A DNA stretch of 64,000 nucleotides. It comes from Leptospira sp. (GTDB lineage Bacteria; Spirochaetota; Leptospiria; Leptospirales; Leptospiraceae). A program made the translations under genes and the position numbers. The notes beneath the pieces were generated by a model. It was not told the origin of the DNA and did no database searches. It worked only from the letters and a program-made list of their open reading frames with translations. Location of the stretch: NCBI GenBank assembly GCA_027533185.1, contig JAPZTS010000023.1, positions 62,001 to 126,000 on the forward strand, written 5' to 3'. This document shows, in pieces, positions 47,168 to 57,305 of the stretch (position 1 is the stretch's first letter; each line of letters begins with the position of its first letter).

Positions 47168-48598
47168 TCATTTATTTTTTATTAAATGAGGTTTTCCTAA
47201 TATTACATATAGGGCGCCAGAAAACAAAACAATAGCCGAAGTAAATATCATCCCGTAATTGATATACCATGGTTCTTCCGGGAGCCTTGGCCAAACCATG
47301 TTTGTAACAGCGGTAATTCCATAGACGAGAGCAATACAATTCACTACAAAACCAGCTTTTCCTAGTTGGAAACTCCCAGATGGTTTCCATCCTTTCCATC
47401 GAGCATATAAAGCTCCAATCACTACCATCTGGAATGCGATATAGATTCCTATCGAGGCAAAGCTGATAATTGTTGCAACTGCATCTTGCATAAAATGTCC
47501 AAGACTTGCTATCACGATAGGAATTAGTCCTGTAACCAAAAGGGCGTTTGTAGGTACCTTTGTTTCTTTGGTTAGTTGTCCTAGAAATCCGCTACCAAAA
47601 ATCATTCCATCTCGGGCAAAGGAAAATAAGAGCCTACTGCAGGCTGCTTGCAAACTTAATAAACAAGATAAAAAAGATATAAGGACTACGACAATTACCA
47701 ATCGGTATCCTGTATCTCCAAGAGCAGTAGTGAGTGTTGTTGTAACAGGATCAGCATCCTTTCCAGAAATAGCATCTGGAATATTTGGTAGGGAGAGAAG
47801 TAATGCTAAACAAATAAAGATAGCAGCTCCTCCTCCTATGTAGATAGTCATTCGCATCGATTTTGGGATTGCAGAACTGGCATTGGGGGTCTCTTCTGCA
47901 ACATCCCCACATGCTTCAAAGCCATAATAACAAAACATAGCTGCAACACCCGAGGCAAGAAATGCAGGAACATAATCTAGGCCGGATCCCAAGGAGAAGG
48001 TGTCGAATAGAATATTAAAAGAGTTTACTTTAGCAAAAAATAATAAATAACCGCCGACCACGATTGCGCCTAGAAGTTCACAAACAAATCCAAAAAAAGC
48101 AACTTGGGCTAAGAGTCGTGTTCCACTTAGATTTAAGACCGTGGCAAGAACGATCATCGCACATGCTATCCAAATAAAGCCACTGTCTCCGATGGATACA
48201 CCGAGAAGAGAATTTAAAAATGGCGCACCACCAACTGCGACTGCTGCCACTGTAGTAAACAAAGCCCAAGCATAAACCCATGCGGAGATCCAAGCCCACT
48301 TTTCTCCGACGAGTCGTAAGGACCACGGGTAGATACCTCCCGATATCGGATACTGTGAGACAACCTCACCAAACACTAGGCAAACGAAAAACTGTCCAAG
48401 TCCGACAATAAAATAATTCCAAATCATAGGAGGGCCACCCGCTTGGATTGCCATCGCAAAAACAGAGTAAACTCCCACCACAGGAGAAAGATAGGTAAAA
48501 CCCAGGGAAAAGTTCTCCATAAAACTCATACTTCGATCAAATTCGGAAGAAATGCCGAGCGCATGGAGTTCTTTTGTATCATTCGTTAATTTTTCCAT
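47168..48598 (-). CDS. APC-superfamily amino-acid permease
   Basis: 476 residues from the ATG at 48598 (the frame opens 13 codons earlier). About twelve membrane spans. APC signatures are ENFSLGFTYLSPVVGVYSVF and GGIYPWSLRLVGEKWAWISAW in span 1 and 3, and FCYYGFEACGDVAEETPNASSAIPKSM, as in the amino-acid/GABA permease (BAT1/UGA4) branch. Likely imports an amino acid or amine with protons or sodium. Confidence 0.88.
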   Translation of the reverse strand: MEKLTNDTKELHALGISSEFDRSMSFMENFSLGFTYLSPVVGVYSVFAMAIQAGGPPMIWNYFIVGLGQFFVCLVFGEVVSQYPISGGIYPWSLRLVGEKWAWISAWVYAWALFTTVAAVAVGGAPFLNSLLGVSIGDSGFIWIACAMIVLATVLNLSGTRLLAQVAFFGFVCELLGAIVVGGYLLFFAKVNSFNILFDTFSLGSGLDYVPAFLASGVAAMFCYYGFEACGDVAEETPNASSAIPKSMRMTIYIGGGAAIFICLALLLSLPNIPDAISGKDADPVTTTLTTALGDTGYRLVIVVVLISFLSCLLSLQAACSRLLFSFARDGMIFGSGFLGQLTKETKVPTNALLVTGLIPIVIASLGHFMQDAVATIISFASIGIYIAFQMVVIGALYARWKGWKPSGSFQLGKAGFVVNCIALVYGITAVTNMVWPRLPEEPWYINYGMIFTSAIVLFSGALYVILGKPHLIKNK

Positions 48599-48693
48599 TC
48601 CAACAATTTGGAATCTTTCTAAAACGTGCACAATCATTTTTCAATTTGGTGTTGACATTTCTAAAAAGGAATTGATTGTCCTTAGATTTAATT

Positions 48694-48933
48694 ATGAAAC
48701 AAAGTTATTTAATTTTATTGAGTTTTTTCCTAATTGGAAATCTTACCTTTTCCTGTGCGAGTTCAGAGCCAAAGGAAGAAAATGAACCAGGCCTTATGCA
48801 AAAGGTGATAGATAAAGCCCAATCCGAAGAAGGTCAAAAAGCGATTAAGATGGGAAAGGAGAAACTCGAGGATCCCGCAACCCAAGAAAAACTGAAGTCG
48901 ATGATGTCCAAGGATAAAGAAAAGAAAAAATAG
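48694..48933 (+). CDS. Small lipoprotein
   Basis: 79 residues from the ATG at 48694 (a TTG at 48676 would put six residues before the signal). Signal MKQSYLILLSFFLIGNLTFSC ends in a lipobox cysteine, followed by a charged helical mature part (KVIDKAQSEEGQKAIKMGKEK). No family recognised. It ends 6 bp before the convergent cyclase stop. Confidence 0.7.
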   Translation: MKQSYLILLSFFLIGNLTFSCASSEPKEENEPGLMQKVIDKAQSEEGQKAIKMGKEKLEDPATQEKLKSMMSKDKEKKK

Positions 48934-48939
48934 CGACTG

Positions 48940-51447
48940 TTAGTCTTTCCTTACGAGTCTTGCGCCCCTTTGGACTTTTTCGTAGATTCGCAAAAAGTCT
49001 GCATTGGGCACAAGTCCCGCTTCATCTTTCGAAAATCTAGGCTTCAGTCTTTCTAAGATGTACATCTCTCTTTTTTCGTTGTGTTTGTCTTTAATCTCAC
49101 CCCGAAAGCTAAATCGAAAGAAAAATCTCACTCGTTCGTAAGTGTCTTTTGAAACATTGATTTTTCCAACAATACCACTTGATTCCATTCGAGACGCAAG
49201 GTTAACACTATCTCCCCAAATATCATAAGCAAATTTAAACCTACCTACAACACCCGCAATGACAGGACCTGTGTGTATACCAATTCGAAGCTCCCAGAAC
49301 GGAAGACCTAAGCTTTGTTTGATGATCTTCATTTGGTGCATAAAGGATCTAATTTCGAGAGCCGAAAGACATGCGTCAATAGCACTTGTTTTGTTGGGCT
49401 CAGGCAAACCACCGGCGCACATGTACGAATCACCGATGGTTTTGAGTTTTTCCATCTTGTTTCGTGCAATGATTTCATCAAATTGAGTAAAACAGGCATC
49501 CAAATCTCGAATGAGATCGTTTCGATCCATTTTCCCTGTCATTTCGGTAAAACCTCGAAAGTCGGTAAAGAGGATACTTGTTTCTTCGTAACTTTTTGGT
49601 TCACAATAACCGTTTACTTTGATTTCTTCGGCGATTGACTTTGGGAGAATGTTCAATAATAATTTTTCAGATTTTTGATTGGCATCTTCTGCTTCCTTCT
49701 TTGCGGTTTCGAGAAGAATGTAATTATTGTCCAACTCTTCTGCAAGTGGTCTTGCAAAAACAAATATAAGTAAATAGTTCAGTAGAACAAGTGGAAGCGT
49801 AATTAGTGTTAAGTGAAAAACAGATTCACCAAAATTTAGATTTTCTAAAAATCGGGGCAACTGAAGAATACTTGCAAGAAGTATAGAGAAGATTCCCATA
49901 TTTGCTAGTTTCTGGCTAAATTGAATGGTTCTGCCTTTGAGTGAAAATGCATCGTACTTTAATACAGCAAAACCTAGGATCGTCGTAGGAATAAACATAT
50001 AATCCGATAGTAACGGAAAACGGATTCCGTTACTCGGAAGAAGGGCACTCAGTAAAAACAAACCAGATAGCAAAATGGTACCAATCACCATATACGTTAC
50101 TTTAGAGACTGATTTCCAAATCGGTTGGATCTTTCGTAGGACAATAAAAATCGCAACAAATGTTGTAAATCCAAGTAAAATCTGGACATAGTGTCCTTGG
50201 TGTACGATACCTTCCGGATAATTATAATACCCTTTATATAAATAAGGAGTTATGGAGAGTGTTGCACAAACTACTGATAATATATCCACAAATCGCAAAA
50301 GAGGTGGACGATCCGTACCTAAGGCTTTTAAAATAAATCTGGTAAAAATACTTGGTGCTAGTGAAAAAATTAAAAAACAAATTTGGCTAATTCTTAAGGT
50401 AATAATATAATCTAGGCTAAATTTTGTTGGGATACTTTGTAGATTGTAAAACGCCGTTATAATTAATGAAAATGCAGAGAGTTGGTTAAGTTTCGCAGAA
50501 GGATTAGATCCAGCTACAATGATTGCCATAAAAATAGAAATAAAAAATGAAGTCACAGGTGGAATTGCAGAAGGAAACCATTTTTCATTTTCATACGCAC
50601 TGTACTTTAGTCCCAGTGCTACAGATACAGAGAGTAAAACCAGGGAAAGGGAGACCACTCCAAATAAGATGTAAAACAATCCGTTTCTTTTGAATAAGAG
50701 GTCGTTCATGTCAAAAAAATCGGATCGGAAAACACCGTAGGCAATGAGGAGTAACGGTATAAAAATGAAGAAAGAACCTGGGTAGATATTGAAACCTAAA
50801 AGAACAGGTGCATTCGAGATCGTCAGTATAAATAGCAAATTGTATCCAAGGAACAAGGACCTATGGATTTTTTTTTGTAACTCCTTCCATCGGAGCGAAA
50901 AGAATGGAATGACTAAAACAAAGTAACCAATTAAAGGAATAATCCCGAAAGGTTTGATGTAGTTACTTGCCTTGGGATACTTCCCAAACTGGTAGTCAAA
51001 CCATTCATCTAAAAATCCCTTTTCTTGGAATATCCCCACATAACCGAATACTACGGATATCCAACAAAGGTAAGTGTAGTATAAAAAAACCTTTCTTTTG
51101 GTAATCGCATAGCAGATGTAAAAATTTGCCGGTAAAATGATTAGAATGAAAAGATAAAGCCAATTGTTACAGAGAAGTAAAGTTGACCGATCCAAAACCC
51201 ATGCTCTGAGTGAAAGTACTAGTCCTAACGCACTGTAACCCAAAAACGATAAAAACAAATTGATAGAAAAGATTTTATCCTCAGTTCCCTTCGTAACAGC
51301 TTTTTGAAGAGCAAAATAACTTAAAAATAACCCAACAAGAAGGGAAATGATGCCCGGTACTCCATAAGGTATCTGGTACCAGAAATATTCCCAAGGACTA
51401 GGGTTTGCGGGCATAGTCGGAATGGGATTTGGAAGAAATTGATCCAT
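48940..51447 (-). CDS. Class III adenylate cyclase with large membrane sensor region
   Basis: 835 residues. The first ~570 contain roughly sixteen hydrophobic spans, arranged as two similar membrane halves. A coiled linker (~575-600, LLNILPKSIAEEIK) leads to the cyclase domain (~615-800). Metal aspartates D629 (LFTDFRGF) and D673 (TIGDSYM), adenine-selecting K669 and D742 (YDIWGD), and transition-state N749 and R753 are all in place, so it should make cAMP and be active. The membrane part is the likely sensor. Monocistronic, convergent with the small lipoprotein. Confidence 0.9.
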   Translation of the reverse strand: MDQFLPNPIPTMPANPSPWEYFWYQIPYGVPGIISLLVGLFLSYFALQKAVTKGTEDKIFSINLFLSFLGYSALGLVLSLRAWVLDRSTLLLCNNWLYLFILIILPANFYICYAITKRKVFLYYTYLCWISVVFGYVGIFQEKGFLDEWFDYQFGKYPKASNYIKPFGIIPLIGYFVLVIPFFSLRWKELQKKIHRSLFLGYNLLFILTISNAPVLLGFNIYPGSFFIFIPLLLIAYGVFRSDFFDMNDLLFKRNGLFYILFGVVSLSLVLLSVSVALGLKYSAYENEKWFPSAIPPVTSFFISIFMAIIVAGSNPSAKLNQLSAFSLIITAFYNLQSIPTKFSLDYIITLRISQICFLIFSLAPSIFTRFILKALGTDRPPLLRFVDILSVVCATLSITPYLYKGYYNYPEGIVHQGHYVQILLGFTTFVAIFIVLRKIQPIWKSVSKVTYMVIGTILLSGLFLLSALLPSNGIRFPLLSDYMFIPTTILGFAVLKYDAFSLKGRTIQFSQKLANMGIFSILLASILQLPRFLENLNFGESVFHLTLITLPLVLLNYLLIFVFARPLAEELDNNYILLETAKKEAEDANQKSEKLLLNILPKSIAEEIKVNGYCEPKSYEETSILFTDFRGFTEMTGKMDRNDLIRDLDACFTQFDEIIARNKMEKLKTIGDSYMCAGGLPEPNKTSAIDACLSALEIRSFMHQMKIIKQSLGLPFWELRIGIHTGPVIAGVVGRFKFAYDIWGDSVNLASRMESSGIVGKINVSKDTYERVRFFFRFSFRGEIKDKHNEKREMYILERLKPRFSKDEAGLVPNADFLRIYEKVQRGARLVRKD

Positions 51448-51533
51448 CCAAGAAGTGTAACCTGGCTCTTCCTATCCCTGGCAACAGATTCTTATATTGG
51501 TGCAAAGTTTTTTGTTCAAATTCTTTAGGGATT

Positions 51534-52640
51534 TCAATAAAATCGGCTTTGGTGTTCCCAATCCGTTTTGTAGATGCTACGTATCGAGTACATTAAGAGG
51601 AAAAAATAGCTTTCATACTCACTCGGTGGACCATAGAATGTAAGCGATATTTTTTTCATTTTTTTGTCATTCAAAAATAGTATATTAGGATATTTGAATA
51701 TTATTTCTTCTACTTCATTAATTTGAAAACGAATGTTCTGAATCTTCATCTCTGATACAGAAAAATCCCAATTTTTTTTACGCAACATATTGTATAAAAC
51801 ATAAATAGTAGGAGATAACCCCACACAAAGACTTACTAACAGAAAGATCAACTGTTGGAGTGTTGGATTAACACCTTCCCAATCAAAAACTGAGACACTT
51901 AAAAAATCTCCAAAGACCAAATGGGCAAGGAGTGTAAAAGCAAAGCTTATGAAATAAGAGATATATAAATAAAGTTTGGAAAAAAAATGAAATTGGATGA
52001 GAATCTGCCCCGGGGGAGTTTGGAAAACGACATGTGAGTTTTCAGGAAAAGATGGTTTTTCATATTTTTCCCAGGGAATACTCGATTTTTTTAAAATAGA
52101 GAGATCGAGCTCTTCCGGCTTTAATTCGATTCCGTCTGGAAGGATAGTTGGTTTGTTTAAGGTCTTTGCAATTTCTTCTGCCATCTTTCTCAATTTGATG
52201 AAATTCAAAGATTCACAGAGTATCTGCTCACTTCCGTCTGTATCTGTGACAATGGTGAATACATGAACGTTTCTAGTTCCGTTTTTTGAGCTAACTGTAT
52301 ACTTATATTCTGAATAACGAATATTTCTCACTTGCCCAAATGGTATTGATTTTTGAAGTTTTGAATTGGTCCAAATTTCAATTTTTGAAGTTGTTTCGTT
52401 AAATATAAATTTTGATTTTTTTTGAAAGGCAAGAATGAGTAAAGTGGGTAACACTCCCATCCCAAAAAAAATAAAAACTCCAACAATTAAAATAATTTCT
52501 GTTTCATTGCTGTCGTTAAAGAGTAAACTGATTGAAACAAGAAACATACAGATCCCACTTAGAACGACCCATAAGATTTTTATCGAAAGTGCGTTTTGTG
52601 CGGACTTGTGGTCTGTATAGATAAGTTTACTCTGTTTCAT
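51534..52640 (-). CDS. Hypothetical membrane protein
   Basis: 368 residues with four predicted spans (~22-42, 48-72, 222-245, 262-283). The parts between and after them look like two similar small beta domains (KFIFNETTSKIEIWTNS... and NWDFSVSEMKIQNIRFQINEVEEI), reminiscent of PH-like folds placed after paired spans. No family confirmed. Own promoter region; next gene upstream is 67 bp away. Confidence 0.6.
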   Translation of the reverse strand: MKQSKLIYTDHKSAQNALSIKILWVVLSGICMFLVSISLLFNDSNETEIILIVGVFIFFGMGVLPTLLILAFQKKSKFIFNETTSKIEIWTNSKLQKSIPFGQVRNIRYSEYKYTVSSKNGTRNVHVFTIVTDTDGSEQILCESLNFIKLRKMAEEIAKTLNKPTILPDGIELKPEELDLSILKKSSIPWEKYEKPSFPENSHVVFQTPPGQILIQFHFFSKLYLYISYFISFAFTLLAHLVFGDFLSVSVFDWEGVNPTLQQLIFLLVSLCVGLSPTIYVLYNMLRKKNWDFSVSEMKIQNIRFQINEVEEIIFKYPNILFLNDKKMKKISLTFYGPPSEYESYFFLLMYSIRSIYKTDWEHQSRFY

Positions 52641-52706
52641 AAAAGAATTCCGAATTTCAAGTTTACGAGCTTTATCGACTTTAAATAAAGTAGTTTTTTC
52701 TATGCG

Positions 52707-54356
52707 TCAATTTTTTGGAATACTGGACGAAGGTTCCATAAAGAGAAAACCTTGAGAGTATTCTATGCCCAGGTCTTCTACAAAAGATTGGATTTCCTGT
52801 TTGTCTACATAGGTTGCTATAAGCTTGATTCCCACATCGGTGGCGATTTCTACTAATCCCTTTAATAGTATTCGATTTGAGTTGTGGTGAGTGATGCCAG
52901 CCATGAACTTTTTATCAATCTTTATGTAGTCAGGATTGATTTCCAGAAGCCGTTTTATTTCAGAATATCTATCACCAAACCTATCAATAGAAATTCTACA
53001 TCCGAGTGACTTAAGTTCCCCGATCAAAGGTTTTATTTTGTGATAGTCAGAAAGAATGGTGGACTCTGGGATCTCAAGGCAAATCTGATTGGAAGGAACT
53101 TCATACGAAGTCATTTTTTCCTGGATCCATTTAAAAAACCCTTCTTCTTTTAAGAAAAGATCGCTTATGTTTAACGAAAATTCATACGGTGTCTTAGAAA
53201 AATACTGCATTGATTTTTGTATCATTTCTTGGTCTATTTGACGTATATTACCTGTTAAATTAACTAAATTTAAAAAATCATTGGGTGGGAGGAGGATTTC
53301 ATTTTCTTTAAGCCTAACTAAACATTCGAACATACAAAACTCTTTCGTTTGGTTGTTAAATATTCCTTGGAAATAGGGAACGATCCTATCTTCCGAAAGT
53401 GCGTCTTTTATACTTTTAGCGCGTTGAATGTTTTGAATAGGAAGGGATGTATGTGTGTTTTCCGTATATGGAATCAGGAAATCTGAGTTTTTTTCTTCCG
53501 ACGGCGAAAGAGCGAGTTTTGCTTTATAGTATAGATCAGTCGTTCCGTGAGATATGGAATAATCAAAATTTAAACGTATATTCAAACCTCCAACAATTAG
53601 ATCCTTGGATGTCAAAGGAATTAGAAAGGACTCGGTCGTCATTCTGGTTTCCTCTTCATTCCATTCTGTTAATACTACAAATTCATTTTCAGAAGTATGG
53701 TAGAGTGTATCACTAGGACACAGACTCTCAGATAGAGTTTGAACGAATTTTTTTACGATCGTGTCAGTGAAGTCTTTGCCAAAATTTTGAATAAGTGTGT
53801 AGTAATTTGGCATTTGCAGTAATTCAAGAGTATGTGATTTTTCCAATTCTTGGTTTAATTTTCTATGGAGGGACTCTAGATTGGCGCAGTCAGTCTTTGG
53901 ATTGAAAAAAAGAGACCTTTCCAATTTAGCATTTTTTTCTTCCAAAGTCTTTTCTTGGTAAAAAGCATCTATGGCTTGTTTTATGGTAAGCTCCAAATCG
54001 TGTGAGTCCCATGGCTTCGGAAGGAAGCGGTACAAACATCCGTGATTTAGGGCATTACCTATGGCTTGTGCTGGAGCTTGGCCTGTGAGAATTATTTTTT
54101 TAGTTTTAGGGTTATCCTTATGCAATTCAATTAAGAATTCGTCTCCATTTTTACCGGGCATCACTTGGTCACAGATAACGACGGCTAAATCTCCGCCTGA
54201 TTCTTTGATTTCTTGAATGATCTCTACCGCAGATTCCGCACTATCGGCAGTCTCAATGGAGAATTGACTCCCGAATACTTTTTTCAGTTGTTCCTTTAGA
54301 TTCCAGAGTATAAAAAATTCATCATCAATGCAGACTATAAAACGGTTGGATTCCAA
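52707..54356 (-). CDS. Response regulator with degenerate GGDEF and EAL domains
   Basis: 549 residues. Receiver domain (1-125) with phospho-acceptor D63 (ICDQVMPG) and K114. Residues ~145-300 have the remains of a GGDEF domain, with TSENEF at 221-226 where GGDEF belongs. Residues ~315-545 are an EAL domain: E344, N396, E428 and K479 are kept, but the DD metal motif is D458-R459 and the catalytic Glu position is T515 (IATYVD). It is therefore unlikely to make or cut c-di-GMP, and may bind it or act by protein contacts. Confidence 0.85.
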   Translation of the reverse strand: MESNRFIVCIDDEFFILWNLKEQLKKVFGSQFSIETADSAESAVEIIQEIKESGGDLAVVICDQVMPGKNGDEFLIELHKDNPKTKKIILTGQAPAQAIGNALNHGCLYRFLPKPWDSHDLELTIKQAIDAFYQEKTLEEKNAKLERSLFFNPKTDCANLESLHRKLNQELEKSHTLELLQMPNYYTLIQNFGKDFTDTIVKKFVQTLSESLCPSDTLYHTSENEFVVLTEWNEEETRMTTESFLIPLTSKDLIVGGLNIRLNFDYSISHGTTDLYYKAKLALSPSEEKNSDFLIPYTENTHTSLPIQNIQRAKSIKDALSEDRIVPYFQGIFNNQTKEFCMFECLVRLKENEILLPPNDFLNLVNLTGNIRQIDQEMIQKSMQYFSKTPYEFSLNISDLFLKEEGFFKWIQEKMTSYEVPSNQICLEIPESTILSDYHKIKPLIGELKSLGCRISIDRFGDRYSEIKRLLEINPDYIKIDKKFMAGITHHNSNRILLKGLVEIATDVGIKLIATYVDKQEIQSFVEDLGIEYSQGFLFMEPSSSIPKN

Positions 54357-54489
54357 AGGTTCCCCCAGAACTTACCGACAGCAGATTTGATTTTTGTAAG
54401 ACGGCAAGGATTATTTCGCCTTGACAATTTAATCCAATCGGGTTTACTCTAGCCGTTCCATACTTTGGGGCAGGTTAAAGAGGACAGGA

Positions 54490-54759
54490 ATGGTTTCTAA
54501 GAAAATTTACGTGGGAAATTTGAAATTTTCCCTAAAGGAAGAAAATATACGCCAGATTTTTTCTGTGTATGGAGCAATACAAGATCTCAAGATGATCCAC
54601 GACCGAGAGACGGGCAATTTCCGAGGCTTTGCATTTATAACGTATGCTAATGCTGAGGAAGCGGAAGAGGCAGTGGCACAAATGAATGGCCAACCAGTAG
54701 ATGGTAGAAATTTAAAAGTTACATTTGCAGAAGACAAACGAAAAGAAAAACAGTCCTAA
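54490..54759 (+). CDS. RNA-binding protein with one RRM domain
   Basis: 89 residues, a single RNA recognition motif: RNP2 is KIYVGNL (5-11) and RNP1 is FRGFAFITY, both with their aromatic contacts. Small RRM proteins of this type occur in cyanobacteria and spirochaetes and often respond to cold. The last 35 bp overlap the start of pepN in another frame. Confidence 0.94.
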   Translation: MVSKKIYVGNLKFSLKEENIRQIFSVYGAIQDLKMIHDRETGNFRGFAFITYANAEEAEEAVAQMNGQPVDGRNLKVTFAEDKRKEKQS

Positions 54760-57304
54760 AACTCATCTATTGGAGGACTTTCGCCCTACAAATTGGCGGA
54801 CTCCTCGGGTAGATTTGCTCTTTGACCTAGACCCTCACTCTACGATTGTTAGAGCTACCTATGATGTGGAATCCGTGTTCGATTCCCGAGAGGCCCTGTT
54901 TTTGCATGGGGAAGGACTTGAGTTTTTAAATCTTAGAATTGGAGGGGAACCAGTACCTCCCGAAGAATTTCAGATAACGGATTTTGGCCTTTTTTTGCCA
55001 AATCCTCCTTCATCTGCTTTCCAACTGACAGTTGAAAATAGAATCTCACCAGAAGCAAATACGGCACTAGAAGGTCTTTATAAGTCTGGGAGTATGCTCT
55101 GTACTCAAAATGAACCAGAGGGTTTTCGTAAGATTGTATACTCAATCGATAGGCCTGATAACATGATGGTCTTTACGGTAACCCTCCTTGCTGATCCCAA
55201 TCTTTTGCCAGTTTTGTTGTCGAATGGAAATTTTGTGAGCGAAACATGGATTTCTCCAGATAAAAAGCAAGTTGTATGGCATGATCCTTTCCCAAAACCC
55301 TCATATCTATTTTGTTTGGTGGCAGGCGATTTGGCAGTTCGCAAAGATTCGTATCTTACAAAATCAAATAGAGAAGTAGAGCTTCGTATCTATGTTGAAA
55401 AAGGAAATGAATCCAAAGTTCAATTTGCTTTCGAGTCTTTAAAAAAAGCATTTGAGTGGGAAGAAAAAACCTTTGGATTGGAATATGATCTTCAATTGTT
55501 TATGATTGTCGCTGTCTCGGATTTTAATATGGGTGCGATGGAAAACAAAGGACTCAATCTATTCAATTCCAAACTTGTTTTATGTGATAAAAAATCTGCA
55601 ACCGATGAAAGTTTTGAGTCCATACAGGCAGTGATCGGGCACGAATACTTTCACAATTGGACGGGTAACAGAGTCACACTTCAAAATTGGTTTAACCTTA
55701 CTTTAAAGGAAGGGTTAACTGTGTTTCGGGATCAGTGGTTCACGGAAGATCAAACAGATTTTGCAGTTAAACGAATTAAAGATGTTCAATTGCTAAAAGA
55801 CTACCAATTCGTTGAGGACCAAGGTCCGATGTCTCATCCGATTCTTCCAAAATCCTATGTAGATATGAACAATTTTTATACCGTGACAGTGTATGAAAAA
55901 GGTGCGGAAGTTATTCGATTGATTTCAGAAATTATTGGAAGAGAGAAATTTAAGATTGGACTCAACAAGTATCTTTCAGCCTATGATGGCCAAGGTGTAA
56001 CATTTGAAGAATTTATTAGTTCCATGGAATTGGCGTGTGAAAAGAAAATTCCTAATATTAGAAATTGGTATCATAGGAAAGGAACACCCCGAATCAAAGT
56101 TATAGAATCTTATGAACAAACATCTGAGACATATCGATTGGATTTTATCGATATGGAACCAGAACAAATCCCACTTCCATTTTTGAATAAAATTGCCTTA
56201 TTTTCAAAATCAGGAGATTTGATTTTAGAGGAAGATGTTTTACTAACAACGCATATATCGACTCTTACGTATCCCAATCAAAAAGAGAAACCCATTGCAT
56301 CCGTTTTTAGGAAGTTTAGTTCTCCGGTTGAAGTCCTTTTAGATAGAAACTTAGAAGAAGAAATCTTTCTTGCAAAATATGAAAGAGAAGGTGTTGCTAA
56401 GTTTTTTTCTTTCCAAAAGGTAATTTTCTCTTTGTTCCAACAGAGTATAGATAGTGAAGTCGAGAAGACCTGTATTCCTGTTTTAGATATTATCCGAACA
56501 AGCCTTTCGATGGATTTGGATTTAGGGTATCTCTGCCACTATCTTAGTTTTCCTTCGATTTCTCAAATAGCGGAAGCTTTAAAGAATACCGATTATGAGA
56601 GAATTCATACTCTACGCTACAAATGGATGCATACAATAGCGAAAGAATTTGAGATGGAATTCCAAGACCTGTATGCACGAAATACTAAAAATATTCCGAA
56701 CCAATCGAAAGAAGAAAGGGACAAAAGGAAGGCAAAAAATCTCAGTCTTTACTATTTGCTCCATTTGGATTCGGATGATAGATACCTAAAACTTGCCACT
56801 AAACAAATATTAGATGCCAAACATATGACGGAAGAATTAGGCGCATTGCGTTTAATTTGTGAATTGGACCTTCCGAACAAGAATCTAATGTTACAAACTT
56901 TCTATGAAAAATGGAGTTCAGACTCGATCGTTTTGGATTCCTGGTTCTCCATTCAGGTTTCTTATGGAAGTGAGGCTAAAAAGGCATTAGAAACTTTGGA
57001 GATACATCCAAAATGGAGTATACAAAACCCGAATAAAGTTAGAGCACTTTACTATTCCTTTGCTCGAAATCCTCAGAGTTTTCACAAAGGCGATGGCAAT
57101 GGGTACAAACTCTTGGAAGAACGTATCTTAAAATTGGATAGAGTAAATCCGCAAGTAGCAGCAGGTCTTACAAAGTTATTCCAATCAGCCCTGCGCATGC
57201 CAGATCCACTACAGGTTTTGGCTAAAAACTGTCTGATGAGAATAGAAGCCTCTCCCAATCTTTCCAAAGAAGTGAGAGAGGTGGTTGGACTTTTACTTAA
57301 ATAG
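54725..57304 (+). CDS. pepN: Aminopeptidase N (M1 family)
   Basis: 859 residues, similar in length to E. coli PepN. GAMEN is at 270-274 and the zinc site HEYFH at 306-310 with the third ligand E329 (KEGLTVF). It removes N-terminal residues from peptides. The frame opens with TTG at 54725 inside the RRM gene; a second TTG at 54770 (giving MEDFRPTNWRTP) just past the RRM stop is also possible. Either way translation may be coupled to the RRM gene. Confidence 0.93.
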   Translation: MQKTNEKKNSPKTHLLEDFRPTNWRTPRVDLLFDLDPHSTIVRATYDVESVFDSREALFLHGEGLEFLNLRIGGEPVPPEEFQITDFGLFLPNPPSSAFQLTVENRISPEANTALEGLYKSGSMLCTQNEPEGFRKIVYSIDRPDNMMVFTVTLLADPNLLPVLLSNGNFVSETWISPDKKQVVWHDPFPKPSYLFCLVAGDLAVRKDSYLTKSNREVELRIYVEKGNESKVQFAFESLKKAFEWEEKTFGLEYDLQLFMIVAVSDFNMGAMENKGLNLFNSKLVLCDKKSATDESFESIQAVIGHEYFHNWTGNRVTLQNWFNLTLKEGLTVFRDQWFTEDQTDFAVKRIKDVQLLKDYQFVEDQGPMSHPILPKSYVDMNNFYTVTVYEKGAEVIRLISEIIGREKFKIGLNKYLSAYDGQGVTFEEFISSMELACEKKIPNIRNWYHRKGTPRIKVIESYEQTSETYRLDFIDMEPEQIPLPFLNKIALFSKSGDLILEEDVLLTTHISTLTYPNQKEKPIASVFRKFSSPVEVLLDRNLEEEIFLAKYEREGVAKFFSFQKVIFSLFQQSIDSEVEKTCIPVLDIIRTSLSMDLDLGYLCHYLSFPSISQIAEALKNTDYERIHTLRYKWMHTIAKEFEMEFQDLYARNTKNIPNQSKEERDKRKAKNLSLYYLLHLDSDDRYLKLATKQILDAKHMTEELGALRLICELDLPNKNLMLQTFYEKWSSDSIVLDSWFSIQVSYGSEAKKALETLEIHPKWSIQNPNKVRALYYSFARNPQSFHKGDGNGYKLLEERILKLDRVNPQVAAGLTKLFQSALRMPDPLQVLAKNCLMRIEASPNLSKEVREVVGLLLK

Positions 57305-57305
57305 T

